Source of the DNA: Flavobacteriaceae bacterium
Lineage (GTDB): Bacteria > Bacteroidota > Bacteroidia > Flavobacteriales > Flavobacteriaceae
Assembly (NCBI GenBank): GCA_002690805.1
Contig: NZFW01000026.1
Span: 89,293 to 153,292 of the forward strand
Direction of reading: 5' to 3'
DNA: 64,000 nucleotides
The notes beneath the pieces are model-generated. The model searched no databases. It worked only from the letters and a program-made list of their open reading frames with translations, and was not told the origin of the DNA. Shown in pieces: positions 52,336-63,676 of the stretch (its first letter is position 1; each line of letters opens with the position of its first letter). A program made the translations under genes and the position numbers.

Positions 52336-55300
52336 TTAAATATCTGTCAACTCCTCTTCTTTGTTCACTAACAAACTATTGTATTCATCTTTGGAGCCTA
52401 CTATTAGGTTGCTGTATTCTCTTAAGCCTGTACCTGCTGGTATTTTATGTCCAACAATTACATTTTCTTTCAGACCTGCCAAATAATCTTCTTTTGCATT
52501 TACTGCTGCCTCATTTAAAACCTTAGTTGTTTCTTGGAATGAAGCTGCGGAGATAAATGATTTAGTTTGAAGTGAAGCTCTTGTAATACCTTGTAATTCG
52601 GGAGTAGAAGTTGCAGTTTGAATATCTCTTGCTATAACTTTAGATTTGTCTTGTCTAATTAAAAGAGAGTTTTCATCTCTTAAGTTTCTTGCAGAAATAA
52701 TTTGACCGGCTTTTAAAGTTTCAGAATCTCCTGGGTCTTCAACTACTTTTTTTCCAAATAAGCTATTATTCTCTTCAATGAAGTCTGCTTTAAAAACTAA
52801 TTGATTTTCAAGGAAAATTGAATCTCCTGGGTCATTAATCCTAACTTTTCTTAACATTTGTCTGACAACTACCTCAAAATGTTTATCATTAATTTTAACA
52901 CCCTGAAGCCTATATACTTCTTGGACTTCATTAACTAAATATTGTTGCACAGCAGATGGCCCTTTAATATTTAAAATATCCACTGGGGTTATAGAGCCAT
53001 CTGACAAGGGCATTCCAGCTTTTACAAAATCATTTTCTTGAACTAAAATTTGGTTTGATAATTTAACTAAATATTTTTTTATGTCTCCAAATTTAGACTC
53101 AACTATTATTTCTCTATTACCTCTTTTTATTTTTCCAAAAGAAACTACCCCATCAATTTCCGATACTACAGCTGGATTTGATGGGTTTCTTGCTTCAAAA
53201 AGTTCAGTAACTCGAGGTAATCCTCCTGTAATATCACCGGATTTTGCTGATTTTCTTGGAATTTTTACTAAAATTTTTCCTTCTTTTATTTTGTCTCCAT
53301 CGTCAACCATTAGATGTGCGCCAACAGGCAAATTATATGAGCGTAAAACAATATTTTTAGAGTCTTTAATCAACAATGTTGGGATTAATTTCTTGTTTCT
53401 TGTTTCAGAAATTACTTTTTCTTGAAAACCAGTTTGTTCATCAATTTCAACTTGATATGTTTCACCTTGTTCTATATTTTCAAATTCAATTTTCCCAGTA
53501 AACTCAGAAACTATAACACCGTTAAATGGATCCCAACTACAAATAACATCCCCTTTTAAAACCTTAGATCCATTTTCAATTAAAAGTGATGAACCATAAG
53601 GAATATTATTAGTAGTGTAAACATTTTTAGTTTTCTTATCAATAACTTTAATTTCAGCAGTTCTTGAAATTACAATATTAGAAGGATTCCCATCAGAATC
53701 AATACCTTTAGCAACTTTTAAATCTTCAATTACTGCAACTCCATCATGTTTAACTTCTAATTTATTTTCTTCAGAAATATTTCCAGCAACACCACCTACA
53801 TGAAAAGTTCTTAATGTCAACTGAGTTCCAGGTTCTCCAATAGACTGAGCAGCAACTACTCCTACAGCTTCACCTTTTTGTACCATTTTGCCTGTTGCAA
53901 GATTTCTACCGTAACATTTGACACAAATCCCTCTTTTAGCTTCACAAGTAAGGGGAGAACGAACTTCTAATGATTCAATTTGTGCACTATTAAGTTCATC
54001 AACTGTATTATCTGTAATTTGTTTTCCTGATTCCAATATTAACTCACCAGTGGACGGATTAAAAATATCATTTAAGGTAACTCTACCTAAAACTCTCTCT
54101 CCTAAACTTTCAACTATCTCTTGATTTTTTTTCAATGGTGTAACCAATATTCCTCTCAAAGTTCCACAATCCTCGATATTAACGATAACATCTTGAGAAA
54201 CATCAACTAGCCTTCTAGTTAAATAACCAGCATCTGCTGTTTTTAATGCTGTATCTGCTAAACCTTTTCTGGCTCCATGAGTTGATATAAAATATTCAAG
54301 AATAGATAAACCTTCTTTAAAATTAGATAGAATTGGATTTTCAATAATTTCACCTCCTCCAACATTTGACTTTTTTGGTTTAGCCATTAAACCTCTCATC
54401 CCGGTCAACTGCCTTATTTGTTCTTTAGAACCTCTTGCACCAGAATCAAGCATCATATAAACAGAATTGAAACCTTGTTTATCTTTACTTATTCTATTCA
54501 TAGCTAATTCTGTAAGAGTTGCATTTGTAGAAGTCCATACATCAATAACCTGATTATATCTTTCGTTATTAGTAATTAATCCCATATTGTAATTACCCAC
54601 AATTCCTTCAATATCAGAATTAGCCTCATCAATCATTTTTATTTTTTCAGGGGGTATAATAATGTCACCAAGGCTAAAGGACAACCCTCCTTTAAAAGCA
54701 AAACCATAACCCATATCTTTGATTTTATCTAAAAACTCTGCTGTTTCTGGGACGCTAGTTACCTTTAAAATATCTCCAATTATGCCTCTAAGGTTTTTCT
54801 TTGTCAAAACCTCATTTATAAAACCTGCTTTTTCTGGAACAACTTCATTAAATAAAATTCTTCCGACTGTAGTTTCAATTATTTTATAAACTAGTTTACC
54901 GTTTTCATCGAAATCTTTAGCTCTTATTTTAACTATTGCATTTAGATCAACTCGCTTTTCATTATGAGCAATATGAACCTCTTCTACAGAATAGAAAGTT
55001 AAACCTTCTCCTTTTACAGGAAATTCTTTTGAAGATTTTCTTGCTTTTGTCATATAATATAAACCTAAAACCATGTCTTGAGAGGGAACAGTAATAGGAG
55101 AACCGTTTGCAGGATTTAAAATATTGTTAGAAGCAAGCATCAACAATTGAGCTTCCAAAATAGCTTCAGGGCCGAGTGGCAGATGAACTGCCATTTGATC
55201 ACCATCAAAATCGGCATTGAAGGCAGTACATACTAGAGGGTGAAGTTGAATGGCTTTTCCTTCTATTAATTTAGGTTGAAAAGCCTGAATTCCTAATCTA

Positions 55301-56640
55301 TGAAGGGTTGGAGCTCTGTTAAGCAAAACTGGATGTCCTTTTAAAACATTTTCTAATATATCCCAAACAACTGGCTCCTTTCTATCAATAATTTTTTTTG
55401 CTGATTTTACTGTTTTTACTATTCCACGTTCAATTAACTTTCTAATTATAAAAGGTTTATAAAGCTCGGCAGCCATTCCCTTGGGTAGTCCACATTCATA
55501 TAGTTTTAATTCAGGACCAACAACAATAACAGATCTTGCCGAATAATCAACACGCTTTCCTAATAAGTTTTGGCGAAATCTACCTTGCTTACCCTTTAAT
55601 GAATCTGAGAGAGATTTTAAAGGTCGATTTGAATCAGTTTTTACAGCAGATGATTTTCTAGTATTGTCAAATAAGGAATCTACAGATTCTTGGAGCATTC
55701 TTTTCTCATTTCTTAAAATTACTTCGGGAGCCTTAATTTCAACTAATCTTTTTAACCTATTGTTTCTAATTATAACACGTCTGTATAGATCATTTAAATC
55801 TGATGTAGCAAACCTACCGCCATCTAGAGGGACAAGCGGTCTTAGCTCAGGAGGGATTACAGGAATGACCTTCATTATCATCCACTCGGGAAGATTTTCA
55901 CGTCGAATATTCCCATCTTTGAAAGCTTCAACAACCTGAAGTCTTTTTAAAGCTTCAGTTTTTCTCTGTTTTGAGGTTTCATTATTTGCTTTATGTCTTA
56001 ACTCATAAGACAATCCTTCTAAATCAATTCTTGACAAAAGTTCAATTAAACATTCAGCTCCCATTTTTGCAATAAACTTTTCTGGATCACTATCATCTAA
56101 ATATTGATTTTCTACGGGGATTTTTTCTAGTGCATTTAAATATTCCTCCTCTGTAAGAAAGTCCATTTTTTGTAAAGCTTCCCCTTCGGAGTTAGTAGCA
56201 ATTCCTGGTTGTATGACAACATATCTTTCATAATATATAATCATATCTAATTTTTTAGAAGGTAAACCTAGTAGATAACCTATTTTATTGGGTAAAGATC
56301 TAAAATACCATATATGGGCAACGGGAACCACAAGGTTGATGTGGCCAACACGATCTCTTCTAACTTTTTTTTCAGTTACTTCAACTCCACATCTGTCACA
56401 AACAATTCCTTTGTATCTAATTCTTTTATACTTTCCACAAGCACACTCATAATCCTTGACTGGACCAAATATTCTTTCACAGAATAAACCATCTCGCTCT
56501 GGTTTATGTGTTCTATAATTGATTGTTTCTGGTTTTAAAACTTCACCTTTAGAGTTATTTAGTATAACTTCAGGAGATGATAAACCAATAACAATTTTAT
56601 TAAATTTTTTTTGTGTTAATACTTCATTATGTCTAGCCAT
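52336..56640 (-). CDS. rpoC: DNA-directed RNA polymerase subunit beta'
   Basis: Largest RNA polymerase subunit, 1434 residues, uninterrupted. N-terminal zinc site [22 protein letters not shown] (quoted as CACGKY...CDRCGVE), [19 protein letters not shown] (lid/switch), catalytic magnesium loop [15 protein letters not shown] at about 470-484, bridge-helix and trigger-loop region with [13 protein letters not shown] and [21 protein letters not shown], second zinc site [17 protein letters not shown], and C-terminal [17 protein letters not shown]. It starts 34 bases after the rpoB stop and is followed by DUF3467. Confidence 0.97.
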   Translation of the reverse strand: MARHNEVLTQKKFNKIVIGLSSPEVILNNSKGEVLKPETINYRTHKPERDGLFCERIFGPVKDYECACGKYKRIRYKGIVCDRCGVEVTEKKVRRDRVGHINLVVPVAHIWYFRSLPNKIGYLLGLPSKKLDMIIYYERYVVIQPGIATNSEGEALQKMDFLTEEEYLNALEKIPVENQYLDDSDPEKFIAKMGAECLIELLSRIDLEGLSYELRHKANNETSKQRKTEALKRLQVVEAFKDGNIRRENLPEWMIMKVIPVIPPELRPLVPLDGGRFATSDLNDLYRRVIIRNNRLKRLVEIKAPEVILRNEKRMLQESVDSLFDNTRKSSAVKTDSNRPLKSLSDSLKGKQGRFRQNLLGKRVDYSARSVIVVGPELKLYECGLPKGMAAELYKPFIIRKLIERGIVKTVKSAKKIIDRKEPVVWDILENVLKGHPVLLNRAPTLHRLGIQAFQPKLIEGKAIQLHPLVCTAFNADFDGDQMAVHLPLGPEAILEAQLLMLASNNILNPANGSPITVPSQDMVLGLYYMTKARKSSKEFPVKGEGLTFYSVEEVHIAHNEKRVDLNAIVKIRAKDFDENGKLVYKIIETTVGRILFNEVVPEKAGFINEVLTKKNLRGIIGDILKVTSVPETAEFLDKIKDMGYGFAFKGGLSFSLGDIIIPPEKIKMIDEANSDIEGIVGNYNMGLITNNERYNQVIDVWTSTNATLTELAMNRISKDKQGFNSVYMMLDSGARGSKEQIRQLTGMRGLMAKPKKSNVGGGEIIENPILSNFKEGLSILEYFISTHGARKGLADTALKTADAGYLTRRLVDVSQDVIVNIEDCGTLRGILVTPLKKNQEIVESLGERVLGRVTLNDIFNPSTGELILESGKQITDNTVDELNSAQIESLEVRSPLTCEAKRGICVKCYGRNLATGKMVQKGEAVGVVAAQSIGEPGTQLTLRTFHVGGVAGNISEENKLEVKHDGVAVIEDLKVAKGIDSDGNPSNIVISRTAEIKVIDKKTKNVYTTNNIPYGSSLLIENGSKVLKGDVICSWDPFNGVIVSEFTGKIEFENIEQGETYQVEIDEQTGFQEKVISETRNKKLIPTLLIKDSKNIVLRSYNLPVGAHLMVDDGDKIKEGKILVKIPRKSAKSGDITGGLPRVTELFEARNPSNPAVVSEIDGVVSFGKIKRGNREIIVESKFGDIKKYLVKLSNQILVQENDFVKAGMPLSDGSITPVDILNIKGPSAVQQYLVNEVQEVYRLQGVKINDKHFEVVVRQMLRKVRINDPGDSIFLENQLVFKADFIEENNSLFGKKVVEDPGDSETLKAGQIISARNLRDENSLLIRQDKSKVIARDIQTATSTPELQGITRASLQTKSFISAASFQETTKVLNEAAVNAKEDYLAGLKENVIVGHKIPAGTGLREYSNLIVGSKDEYNSLLVNKEEELTDI

Positions 56641-56674
56641 TTCTATATGCTTTTTAATCTATTTTGTTTTACTA

Positions 56675-57109
<435 letters not shown>

Positions 57110-57112
57110 TTA
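57110..57112 (-). other. rpoB: in-frame TAA within rpoB (codon 1125)
   Basis: The frame reads I-N-stop-L-T-N at a place where family members, as I recall them, have I-N-E-L-T. GAA to TAA needs one change: forward base 57112 is A where C is expected. No shift in frame occurs on either side. See findings. Confidence 0.9.
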
Positions 57113-60100
57113 ATTGATTTGTTCTATGGATGCACCATCAAATATTGGTGTGCTAAATTTTTGACCCATACTTTGACCAGCCCAACCTAAGACTGTCTCG
57201 TAGATTTGACCTATATTCATTCTGGAGGGCACACCTAAGGGATTAAGAACAATATCAACAGGTGTTCCGTCTTCTAGAAAAGGCATTTCTTCCTGGCGAA
57301 CAATTCTGGCAACAATACCTTTATTTCCATGACGTCCAGCCATTTTATCTCCAACCTTTAATTTTCTTTTTTTAGCTATATATACTTTTGCTAGTTTTAA
57401 AATCCCAGCAGGCAATTCATCTCCTACAGAAATAGTGAATTTTTCACGTCTTAATGAACCTTGTAGGTCATTCTCTTTAATTTTATAATTATGAATTAAA
57501 TCATCAATCATGACATTTGTACCCTTAGAAGTTGACCATGTGCCTTTTGTTAAATGTGTATAATCCTCAACTGCTGAGAGCATTTTTAAAGTATATTTTT
57601 TACCTTTTGGAAGGACTTCCTCACCTAAATCATTTTGAACACCTTGACAGGTCTTTCCGTTAAGAATAGCAAAAAGTTTATCAACTAAAAGTACTCTTAA
57701 CTTATCAAATTTAATATCAAATTTTTCCTCAAGAATTTCTAATTCTTGCTTATCTTGATTTCTTCTTCTTTTATCTTTGAGCGATCTTGTAAAAAGCTTT
57801 TTATCAACTACAACACCATGAAGTGATGGTGGGGCTTTTAAGGATGCGTCTTTGACGTCACCAGCCTTATCTCCAAAAATTGCACGAAGAAGTTTTTCTT
57901 CTGGAGTTGGATCAGATTCTCCTTTTGGAGTAATTTTTCCAATCAAAATATCACCAGGATTAACTTCCGCTCCAATTCTTATCATTCCATTTTCATCAAG
58001 ATCTTTGGTAGCTTCCTCACTTACATTCGGTATATCATCAGTTAGTTCCTCAGTTCCCAGTTTTGTATCTCTTACATCAAGAGAATATTCATCGATGTGG
58101 ATCGAGGTAAAAATATCATCACGAACAACTTTTTCGGATATAACAATAGCATCTTCAAAATTATATCCCTTCCATGGCATAAAAGCAACTTTCATATTTC
58201 TACCCAATGCTAACTCTCCATTTTCAGTTGCATATCCTTCTGATAACACTTGACCTTTTTTAACACGATCACCTTTTTTAACAATCGACTTAAGATTTAT
58301 ACATGTTCCTTGATTTGTTTTTCTAAATTTTATTAAGTTGTAATCTTTAACAGGACTATCAAATCTTACCATCTCTTCTTCTTCAGAAATATCGTATTTT
58401 ATTGTAATCTTATTTGCATCAACATATTCTACGATACCATCACCTTCTGCGTTGATTAAGACTCTTGAATCTGATGCAACTTGACGCTCGAGGCCAGTTC
58501 CAACAATAGGGGAGTCAGGCTTTAAAAGTGGAACAGCCTGCCTCATCATATTAGATCCCATAAGAGCTCTATTGGCATCATCGTGCTCTAAAAAAGGAAT
58601 TAATGAAGCTGATATTGATGCAATTTGGTTGGGGGCTATGTCGGTGTAATTTATTTTATCAGGTGTAACTACTGGAAAATCAGCTTGATCTCTTGCTATG
58701 ACTCTTTCAGTTGTAATTTTACCATTCTTATCATAAGGAATCGTGGCTTGGGCAATTAACTTATTTTCTTCTTCTTCAGCACTTAAATATTTGGTTTCGG
58801 AAAAATTAATTTTTCCATTTTCAACTTTTCTGTATGGTGTTTCAATAAAACCAAGATTATTCACTTTTGCAAAAACACCTAAAGATGAAATCAATCCTAT
58901 ATTAGGACCCTCAGGTGTTTCAATAGGACACAATCTTCCGTAATGCGTGTAGTGAACATCCCTAACTTCAAAACCAGCTCTTTCTCTTGACAATCCACCT
59001 GGACCCAATGCTGATAATCTTCTTTTATGAGTTAATTCAGCTAATGGATTGGTTTGATCCATAAACTGAGATAATTGATTTGTCCCAAAAAAAGTATTAA
59101 TAACTGATGAGAGTGTCTTGGCATTTATTAAATCAATTGGTGTGAAAACTTCATTATCTCTAACATTCATTCTTTCCCTGATTGTCCTTGCCATTCGAGC
59201 TAATCCAACACCAAATTGAGTTGACAATTGTTCACCAACAGTTCTAACTCTTCTGTTGGAAAGATGATCAATATCGTCTATTTCAGCTTTTGAATTTATT
59301 AATTCTATTAGATATTTGATTATTGTAATAATATCAAGCTTTGTAAGTACAAGCTTATCCATTTCTACGCTTAGACCAAGTTTCTTATTCATCCTATATC
59401 GTCCTACTTCTCCTAGGTTATACCTTTGATCTGAGAAAAATAATTTATCAATAATTCCTCTTGCAGTATCTTCATCAGGTGGCTCGGCATTTCTCAACTG
59501 ACGATAAATATGCTCAACAGCTTCTTTTTCAGAGTTTGTTGGATCTTTTTGAAGTGTATTATTAATAATAGCATAATCCGACATATGCGCATCAATTTTA
59601 TGAAGTAAAATTGTTTTTGCTCCAGATTCAATAATTTCTTCAATATGATCTTTGACAAGGATTGTATCTCTATCCAATACAATTTCATTTCTTTCAATTG
59701 AGATTACTTCTCCTGTGTCTTCATCAACAAAATCTTCATGCCAAGTTTTTAAAACTCTAGCAGCTAATTTACGATCGAGTACTTTTTTTAGACCTGATTT
59801 GGAAACTTTAACTTCTTCAGCCAAATCAAATATTTCAAGAATGTCTTTATCACTTTCATATCCGATAGCTCTAAATAATGTTGTTACTGGTAACTTTTTC
59901 TTTCTGTCAATATAAGCATACATGACACTGTTTATATCAGTGGCAAATTCAATCCACGATCCTTTAAAAGGAATAACTCTAGCAGAATATAGTTTTGTTC
60001 CATTAGCATGGAATGACTGACCAAAAAACACACCTGGTGACCTGTGAAGTTGGGAAACAACAATTCTTTCAGCTCCATTTATACAAAAAGTTCCACTAGG

Positions 60101-60484
60101 GGTCATATATGGAATTGTTCCCAAAAAAACATCTTGAACAATAGTTTCAAAGTCTTCGTGTTCGATATCTGTACAATATAACTTTAATCTTGCTTTTAAT
60201 GGCACAGAATATGTAAGTCCTCTTTCGATACACTCTTGAATTGAATATCGAGGAGGATCAACAAAATAATCAAGGAACTCAAGTACAAATTGATTTCTTG
60301 TATCAGAAATAGGAAAATTTTCTTTAAAAGTATTAAATAAACCTTCCTCATTTCTTTCATCTGATTTAGTCTCAAGTTGAAAAAAATCTTGAAAAGATTT
60401 TATTTGGATATCAAGAAAATCAGGATAATTAGGTGTATGCTGAGCGGCAGCAAAATTTACTCTTTTCATTAAATTATTAAGCAT
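57110..60484 (-). CDS. rpoB: DNA-directed RNA polymerase subunit beta, N-terminal 1124 codons (interrupted)
   Basis: Beta subunit of RNA polymerase. The whole locus 56675-60484 is 1270 codons, the normal Bacteroidota length, but it is broken by TAA at codon 1125. This part holds the protrusion, lobe, fork and most of the hybrid-binding domain: the rifampicin region [34 protein letters not shown] (quoted [20 protein letters not shown]), [59 protein letters not shown] (ITPKGES), and [16 protein letters not shown]. The clamp-forming C-terminal 145 residues are separated by the stop. The rplL-rpoB gap carries a hairpin. Confidence 0.93.
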   Translation of the reverse strand: MLNNLMKRVNFAAAQHTPNYPDFLDIQIKSFQDFFQLETKSDERNEEGLFNTFKENFPISDTRNQFVLEFLDYFVDPPRYSIQECIERGLTYSVPLKARLKLYCTDIEHEDFETIVQDVFLGTIPYMTPSGTFCINGAERIVVSQLHRSPGVFFGQSFHANGTKLYSARVIPFKGSWIEFATDINSVMYAYIDRKKKLPVTTLFRAIGYESDKDILEIFDLAEEVKVSKSGLKKVLDRKLAARVLKTWHEDFVDEDTGEVISIERNEIVLDRDTILVKDHIEEIIESGAKTILLHKIDAHMSDYAIINNTLQKDPTNSEKEAVEHIYRQLRNAEPPDEDTARGIIDKLFFSDQRYNLGEVGRYRMNKKLGLSVEMDKLVLTKLDIITIIKYLIELINSKAEIDDIDHLSNRRVRTVGEQLSTQFGVGLARMARTIRERMNVRDNEVFTPIDLINAKTLSSVINTFFGTNQLSQFMDQTNPLAELTHKRRLSALGPGGLSRERAGFEVRDVHYTHYGRLCPIETPEGPNIGLISSLGVFAKVNNLGFIETPYRKVENGKINFSETKYLSAEEEENKLIAQATIPYDKNGKITTERVIARDQADFPVVTPDKINYTDIAPNQIASISASLIPFLEHDDANRALMGSNMMRQAVPLLKPDSPIVGTGLERQVASDSRVLINAEGDGIVEYVDANKITIKYDISEEEEMVRFDSPVKDYNLIKFRKTNQGTCINLKSIVKKGDRVKKGQVLSEGYATENGELALGRNMKVAFMPWKGYNFEDAIVISEKVVRDDIFTSIHIDEYSLDVRDTKLGTEELTDDIPNVSEEATKDLDENGMIRIGAEVNPGDILIGKITPKGESDPTPEEKLLRAIFGDKAGDVKDASLKAPPSLHGVVVDKKLFTRSLKDKRRRNQDKQELEILEEKFDIKFDKLRVLLVDKLFAILNGKTCQGVQNDLGEEVLPKGKKYTLKMLSAVEDYTHLTKGTWSTSKGTNVMIDDLIHNYKIKENDLQGSLRREKFTISVGDELPAGILKLAKVYIAKKRKLKVGDKMAGRHGNKGIVARIVRQEEMPFLEDGTPVDIVLNPLGVPSRMNIGQIYETVLGWAGQSMGQKFSTPIFDGASIEQIN

Positions 60485-60547
60485 CTGAATTTTTTTATGA
60501 TAAGCTATATGTATTGTTTTTTTAATCTAAATAGTTAAACACGAAAT

Positions 60548-60581
60548 GGTTTAGACTAATGATTTAACAAAAGTCTAAACC
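60548..60581 (-). promoter_or_regulatory. 10-bp hairpin between rplL and rpoB
   Basis: Perfect arms GGTTTAGACT and AGTCTAAACC around a 14-base loop, in the middle of the 117-base rplL-rpoB gap. No T-run follows on the minus strand, so it is not a simple terminator. The position matches the place where E. coli has an attenuator and an RNase III site controlling rpoBC relative to the ribosomal genes. Confidence 0.55.
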
Positions 60582-60601
60582 TAAGCATTCTTTGAGTAAA
60601 A

Positions 60602-60979
60602 TTACTTCAACTCAACTTCTGCTCCAGCCTCTTCTAACGAACTTTTAAGACCTTCAGCTTCATCTTTACTGACACCCTCTTTAATAGGGCTAGGAGCTTC
60701 ATCAACAAGCCCTTTAGCCTCCTTTAAACCAAGTCCTGTAAGCTCTTTAACTAGTTTAACAACTGCTAGTTTAGATCCTCCAGCTGCAGTTAAAATAACA
60801 TCAAATTCTGTTTTTTCTTCTTCAGCTTCTGAACCACCTCCAGCAGCTGGCCCAGCAACAGCAACAGCTGCTGCTGCTGGCTCGATACCGTATTCATCTT
60901 TTAATATATTAGCAAGCTCATTTACTTCTTTTACCGTCAAGTTTACTAATTGTTCTGCGAAATCTTTTAAATCTGCCAT
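60602..60979 (-). CDS. rplL: 50S ribosomal protein L7/L12
   Basis: Flexible stalk protein that recruits translation GTPases. 125 residues: N-terminal dimer helices ([27 protein letters not shown]), an Ala/Gly hinge ([15 protein letters not shown], ~34-48) and the C-terminal domain with [42 protein letters not shown] in pattern. Ordinary length. Confidence 0.97.
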   Translation of the reverse strand: MADLKDFAEQLVNLTVKEVNELANILKDEYGIEPAAAAVAVAGPAAGGGSEAEEEKTEFDVILTAAGGSKLAVVKLVKELTGLGLKEAKGLVDEAPSPIKEGVSKDEAEGLKSSLEEAGAEVELK

Positions 60980-61029
60980 TTTACCAATTTTAATTATTTA
61001 TATTAATTTATTTAAACTTTTATTCAGAA

Positions 61030-61545
61030 TTAACGCTCTGATAACGTTTTTAACACACCAGATAAATTATTACTTCCCGACTTTAATGCAGAAATCACAT
61101 TTTTAGTTGGAGATTGTAACAAACCTATTATTTCACCAATTAACTCTTCTTTTGATTTAATCGCAACAAGTGTATTAATTTGATCATCACCAATATAAAC
61201 AGCCTCTTCAATAAGTGCTGCTTTTAATAATGGTTTATCTAGTTTTTTTCTAAAATCTTTGATTACTTTTGCAGGGGTACTACCTGAATCCGAAAACATT
61301 AACGAGGTATTTCCTTTCAAAACACTCTTAAGTTCGCTGAAATTTTCATCACATGCATCAATTGCTCTGGATAACATTGTATTCTTTACTACATCTAAAC
61401 TAATATTTGCCTTATAACATGCTCTTCTTAAATTAGAAGTTTGAGTTGCATTTAAGCCCGAAATATCAGTTAAGTAAACATTTTTGAATGATTTTAATTT
61501 GGTTGTCAAATCATCTACCACTTTAATTTTTTCTGCTTTTTTCAT
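61030..61545 (-). CDS. rplJ: 50S ribosomal protein L10
   Basis: Base of the L7/L12 stalk. 171 residues. The opening is KKAEKIKVVDDLTTKLKSFKNVYLTDISGL, followed by LRRACYKANISLDVVKNTML and the rRNA-binding GNTSLMFSD. The C-terminal helix NVISALKSGSNNLSGVLKTLSE binds L12 dimers. In other bacteria L10 represses its own operon by binding the leader; no leader of note (50 bases) lies before rplL. Confidence 0.96.
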   Translation of the reverse strand: MKKAEKIKVVDDLTTKLKSFKNVYLTDISGLNATQTSNLRRACYKANISLDVVKNTMLSRAIDACDENFSELKSVLKGNTSLMFSDSGSTPAKVIKDFRKKLDKPLLKAALIEEAVYIGDDQINTLVAIKSKEELIGEIIGLLQSPTKNVISALKSGSNNLSGVLKTLSER

Positions 61546-61559
61546 TTAATTTTTTTTAT

Positions 61560-62249
61560 CTATGAAAATTTAGCTTCAATAGGAACACTAGGACTCATAG
61601 TGCTTGACATAAATATACTTTTTATATATGTTCCTTTTGTTGTTGAAGGTTTTAATTTAATTATTGTTTTGACAAGCTCATCAGCGTTTTCAAATATTTT
61701 ATCTGCGGTAAATGAAACTTTGCCAATTGCAGCATGAATAATACCCGATTTATCAACCTTGAAATCAATTTTACCTCCTTTAACATCAGCTACTGCTTTT
61801 TTAATATCCATTGTAACAGTTCCAGTTTTAGGATTTGGCATCAAGCCTCTTGGTCCTAATACTCTTCCTAGAGGACCTAGTTTTCCCATAACACTTGGCA
61901 TAGTGACTATTACATCTACATCAGTCCAACCATTTTTAATTTTTTGAAGATATTCATCTAAGCCAACGAAGTCAGCACCAGCATCTTTAGCTTCAGATTC
62001 CTTATCAGGAGTAACTAGAGCCAGAACCCTTAAGTTTTTACCGGTTCCATGAGGTAATGTTACTACACCTCTTACCATTTGATTAGATTTTTTTGGATCA
62101 ACACCCAACCTTACAGCTAAATCAACAGAGGAATCAAATTTAGTTGTTGAAATTTCCTTAATTAGCTTGGATGCATCTTCTAGAGAATATAAGACATTAG
62201 AACTAATTTTACTTCTAGATTTTTTTTGGTTTTTAGTTATTTTTCCCAT
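61560..62249 (-). CDS. rplA: 50S ribosomal protein L1
   Basis: 229 residues. L1 marks: [37 protein letters not shown] ([16 protein letters not shown]), [40 protein letters not shown] and the C-terminal [20 protein letters not shown]. Forms the mobile stalk by the E site, and in many bacteria represses rplK-rplA translation. Nine bases after rplK. Confidence 0.97.
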   Translation of the reverse strand: MGKITKNQKKSRSKISSNVLYSLEDASKLIKEISTTKFDSSVDLAVRLGVDPKKSNQMVRGVVTLPHGTGKNLRVLALVTPDKESEAKDAGADFVGLDEYLQKIKNGWTDVDVIVTMPSVMGKLGPLGRVLGPRGLMPNPKTGTVTMDIKKAVADVKGGKIDFKVDKSGIIHAAIGKVSFTADKIFENADELVKTIIKLKPSTTKGTYIKSIFMSSTMSPSVPIEAKFS

Positions 62250-62258
62250 TTCTATGAA

Positions 62259-62702
62259 TTATGAGTTAAATGGAGGATTACCTTTTACCGTAAACCCCAT
62301 AGATCTTGCTGTTCCAGCTACCATTTTCATTGCCGAGTCAATTGAAAACGCATTCAAATCTTGCATTTTATCTTCTGCAATAGCCTTGACTTGATCCCAT
62401 GTTACTGATCCAACTTTTATTCTGTTTGGTTCACCTGATCCTTTCTTTTTTTTGGCAGCTTCCATTAATTGGACTGCAGCAGGAGGAGTTTTGATTACAA
62501 ATTCAAATGATTTGTCTTTAAAAACTGAAACTACAACCGGAAGTATTTTTCCAGGCTTATCTTGAGTTCTAGCATTAAACTGCTTACAAAATTCCATTAT
62601 ATTTACCCCTGCAGCACCTAAAGCTGGGCCTACTGGAGGAGATGGGTTTGCTGCTCCGCCTCTAACTTGTAACTTGAGAACTTTCTCTATTTCTTTTGCC
62701 AT
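62259..62702 (-). CDS. rplK: 50S ribosomal protein L11
   Basis: 147 residues. [36 protein letters not shown] is the diagnostic N-terminal domain (quoted [20 protein letters not shown]), followed by [18 protein letters not shown] and the rRNA-binding C-terminal domain with [21 protein letters not shown] and [14 protein letters not shown]. Binds the GTPase centre. Confidence 0.97.
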   Translation of the reverse strand: MAKEIEKVLKLQVRGGAANPSPPVGPALGAAGVNIMEFCKQFNARTQDKPGKILPVVVSVFKDKSFEFVIKTPPAAVQLMEAAKKKKGSGEPNRIKVGSVTWDQVKAIAEDKMQDLNAFSIDSAMKMVAGTARSMGFTVKGNPPFNS

Positions 62703-62769
62703 TATTTATTTATAAATTAATTTTCATAACCTAGTGGAAGCTAAAGTATGTGTAATAATTTTGTAACAT

Positions 62770-63321
62770 TTATAATTTTTCAACTTGCATATAACTTAAT
62801 TCTAAAGGAGTTTTTCGGCCAAAAATTTTAACCATAACCTCTAATTTTCTTTTATCTTCATTTACTTTTTCAATTGCTCCGGTAAATCCATTAAAAGGTC
62901 CGTCAACAACCTTAATATTCTCACCCACAACAAAAGGTATATTAATTTGTTCTGTTGCTAGAGTCAGTTCGTCTACCTTACCTAACATTCTGTTGACCTC
63001 AACAGCTCTAAGAGGAACGGGTTCTCCTCCCTTTGTTTCACCTAAAAAACCAATAACATTTGTTACAGATTTAATAACATGAGGAACCTCTCCTGACAAA
63101 TCAGCTTTTATCATAATATATCCTGGAAAATAAGTTTTTTCTTTACTTATTTTCTTTCCATTTCTAATCTGAACAATTTTTTGCATTGGAACAAGAATAT
63201 CCTCAACCATTTTGGAATATCCGAGTCTTTCTATTTCTGAACTTATATAGTCCTTTATCTTAGCTTCTTGTCCAGAAACTGCTCTAACAACATACCACTT
63301 TTTATCTGCAAGCTCTGTCAT
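62770..63321 (-). CDS. nusG: transcription termination/antitermination factor NusG
   Basis: 183 residues. NGN domain: KKWYVVRAVSGQEAKIKDYISSEIERLGY and YFPGYIMIKADLSGEVPHVIKSVTNVIGFLG in pattern (FPGYIMIKADL). KOW domain: PFVVGENIKVVDGPFNGFTGAIEKVNEDKRKLEV in pattern (VVDGPFNGFTG). Couples RNA polymerase to the ribosome or Rho. Three bases separate it from secE. Confidence 0.97.
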   Translation of the reverse strand: MTELADKKWYVVRAVSGQEAKIKDYISSEIERLGYSKMVEDILVPMQKIVQIRNGKKISKEKTYFPGYIMIKADLSGEVPHVIKSVTNVIGFLGETKGGEPVPLRAVEVNRMLGKVDELTLATEQINIPFVVGENIKVVDGPFNGFTGAIEKVNEDKRKLEVMVKIFGRKTPLELSYMQVEKL

Positions 63322-63324
63322 TTT

Positions 63325-63522
63325 TTATCCATTTATAAGATTAAAATATGCCTGAACTATACTAGACAAAATGGTATCTGCTCCCCAGATTGCTAATGAA
63401 AAAAGAACTGAAAAAATCAATACTATAAGGACTAACCTTTGCAACTCTGCCCTAGGGGTCCAAGACACGTTGTTTTGTAGCTCCTCAAATGATTCTCTTA
63501 TATAATTTAAAATTGTAATCAT
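63325..63522 (-). CDS. secE: preprotein translocase subunit SecE
   Basis: 65 residues from ATG 63522 (MITILNYIRESFEELQNNVSWTPRAELQRL). The frame continues upstream, but those codons read through the tRNA-Trp gene. One amphipathic helix (FEELQNNVSWTPRAELQ) and one membrane segment (LVLIVLIFSVLFSLAIWGADTIL), the usual short SecE. Stabilises SecY. Confidence 0.93.
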   Translation of the reverse strand: MITILNYIRESFEELQNNVSWTPRAELQRLVLIVLIFSVLFSLAIWGADTILSSIVQAYFNLING

Positions 63523-63537
63523 TTTTATTTTATAATG

Positions 63538-63610
63538 CACGGGTTGAGAGACTCGAACTCCCGACACCTGGTTTTGGAGACCAGTGCTCTACCAACTGAG
63601 CTAAACCCGT
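63538..63610 (-). tRNA. tRNA-Trp (anticodon CCA)
   Basis: Folds as a full cloverleaf on the minus strand, 73 bases. Acceptor ACGGGTT pairs with AACCCGT, discriminator base G. D arm GCTCAGTTGGTAGAGC, anticodon stem CTGGT/ACCAG with loop CTCCAAA, giving anticodon CCA, and T arm with GTTCGAGTC. The 3' CCA is not encoded, so the cca product at 14736 would add it. It sits between tuf and secE, the classical bacterial position. Confidence 0.95.
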
Positions 63611-63633
63611 TTTTATTTGACACAAAAGGCATC

Positions 63634-63658
63634 ACGCTTTTGCGTAACACCTTAAGGT
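63634..63658. other. small hairpin and 10-bp palindrome between tuf and tRNA-Trp
   Basis: ACGC-TTTT-GCGT (63634-63645) is directly followed by the palindrome ACCTTAAGGT (63649-63658). This is the only G+C-richer patch in the 66-base tuf-tRNA gap. It may be a processing site or weak terminator after tuf. Confidence 0.35.
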
Positions 63659-63676
63659 ATCAATTAAAACTTTTTT

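Noticed and set aside
55664..55939. 91-codon plus-strand frame opposite rpoC
   Set aside because: Antisense shadow of conserved rpoC sequence.
57110..57112. Stop-codon reassignment or selenocysteine/pyrrolysine readthrough
   Set aside because: The codon is UAA, not UGA or UAG, and UAA ends many other genes here (for example ostA, dapD and uvrB), so it is read as stop in this genome.
57852..58253. 133-codon plus-strand frame opposite rpoB
   Set aside because: The frame opposite a conserved essential gene is Ser/Pro-rich and matches nothing. It is a shadow.
63523..63567. 15-residue N-terminal extension of SecE
   Set aside because: Those codons run into the tRNA-Trp gene. The ATG at 63522 gives a normal SecE.
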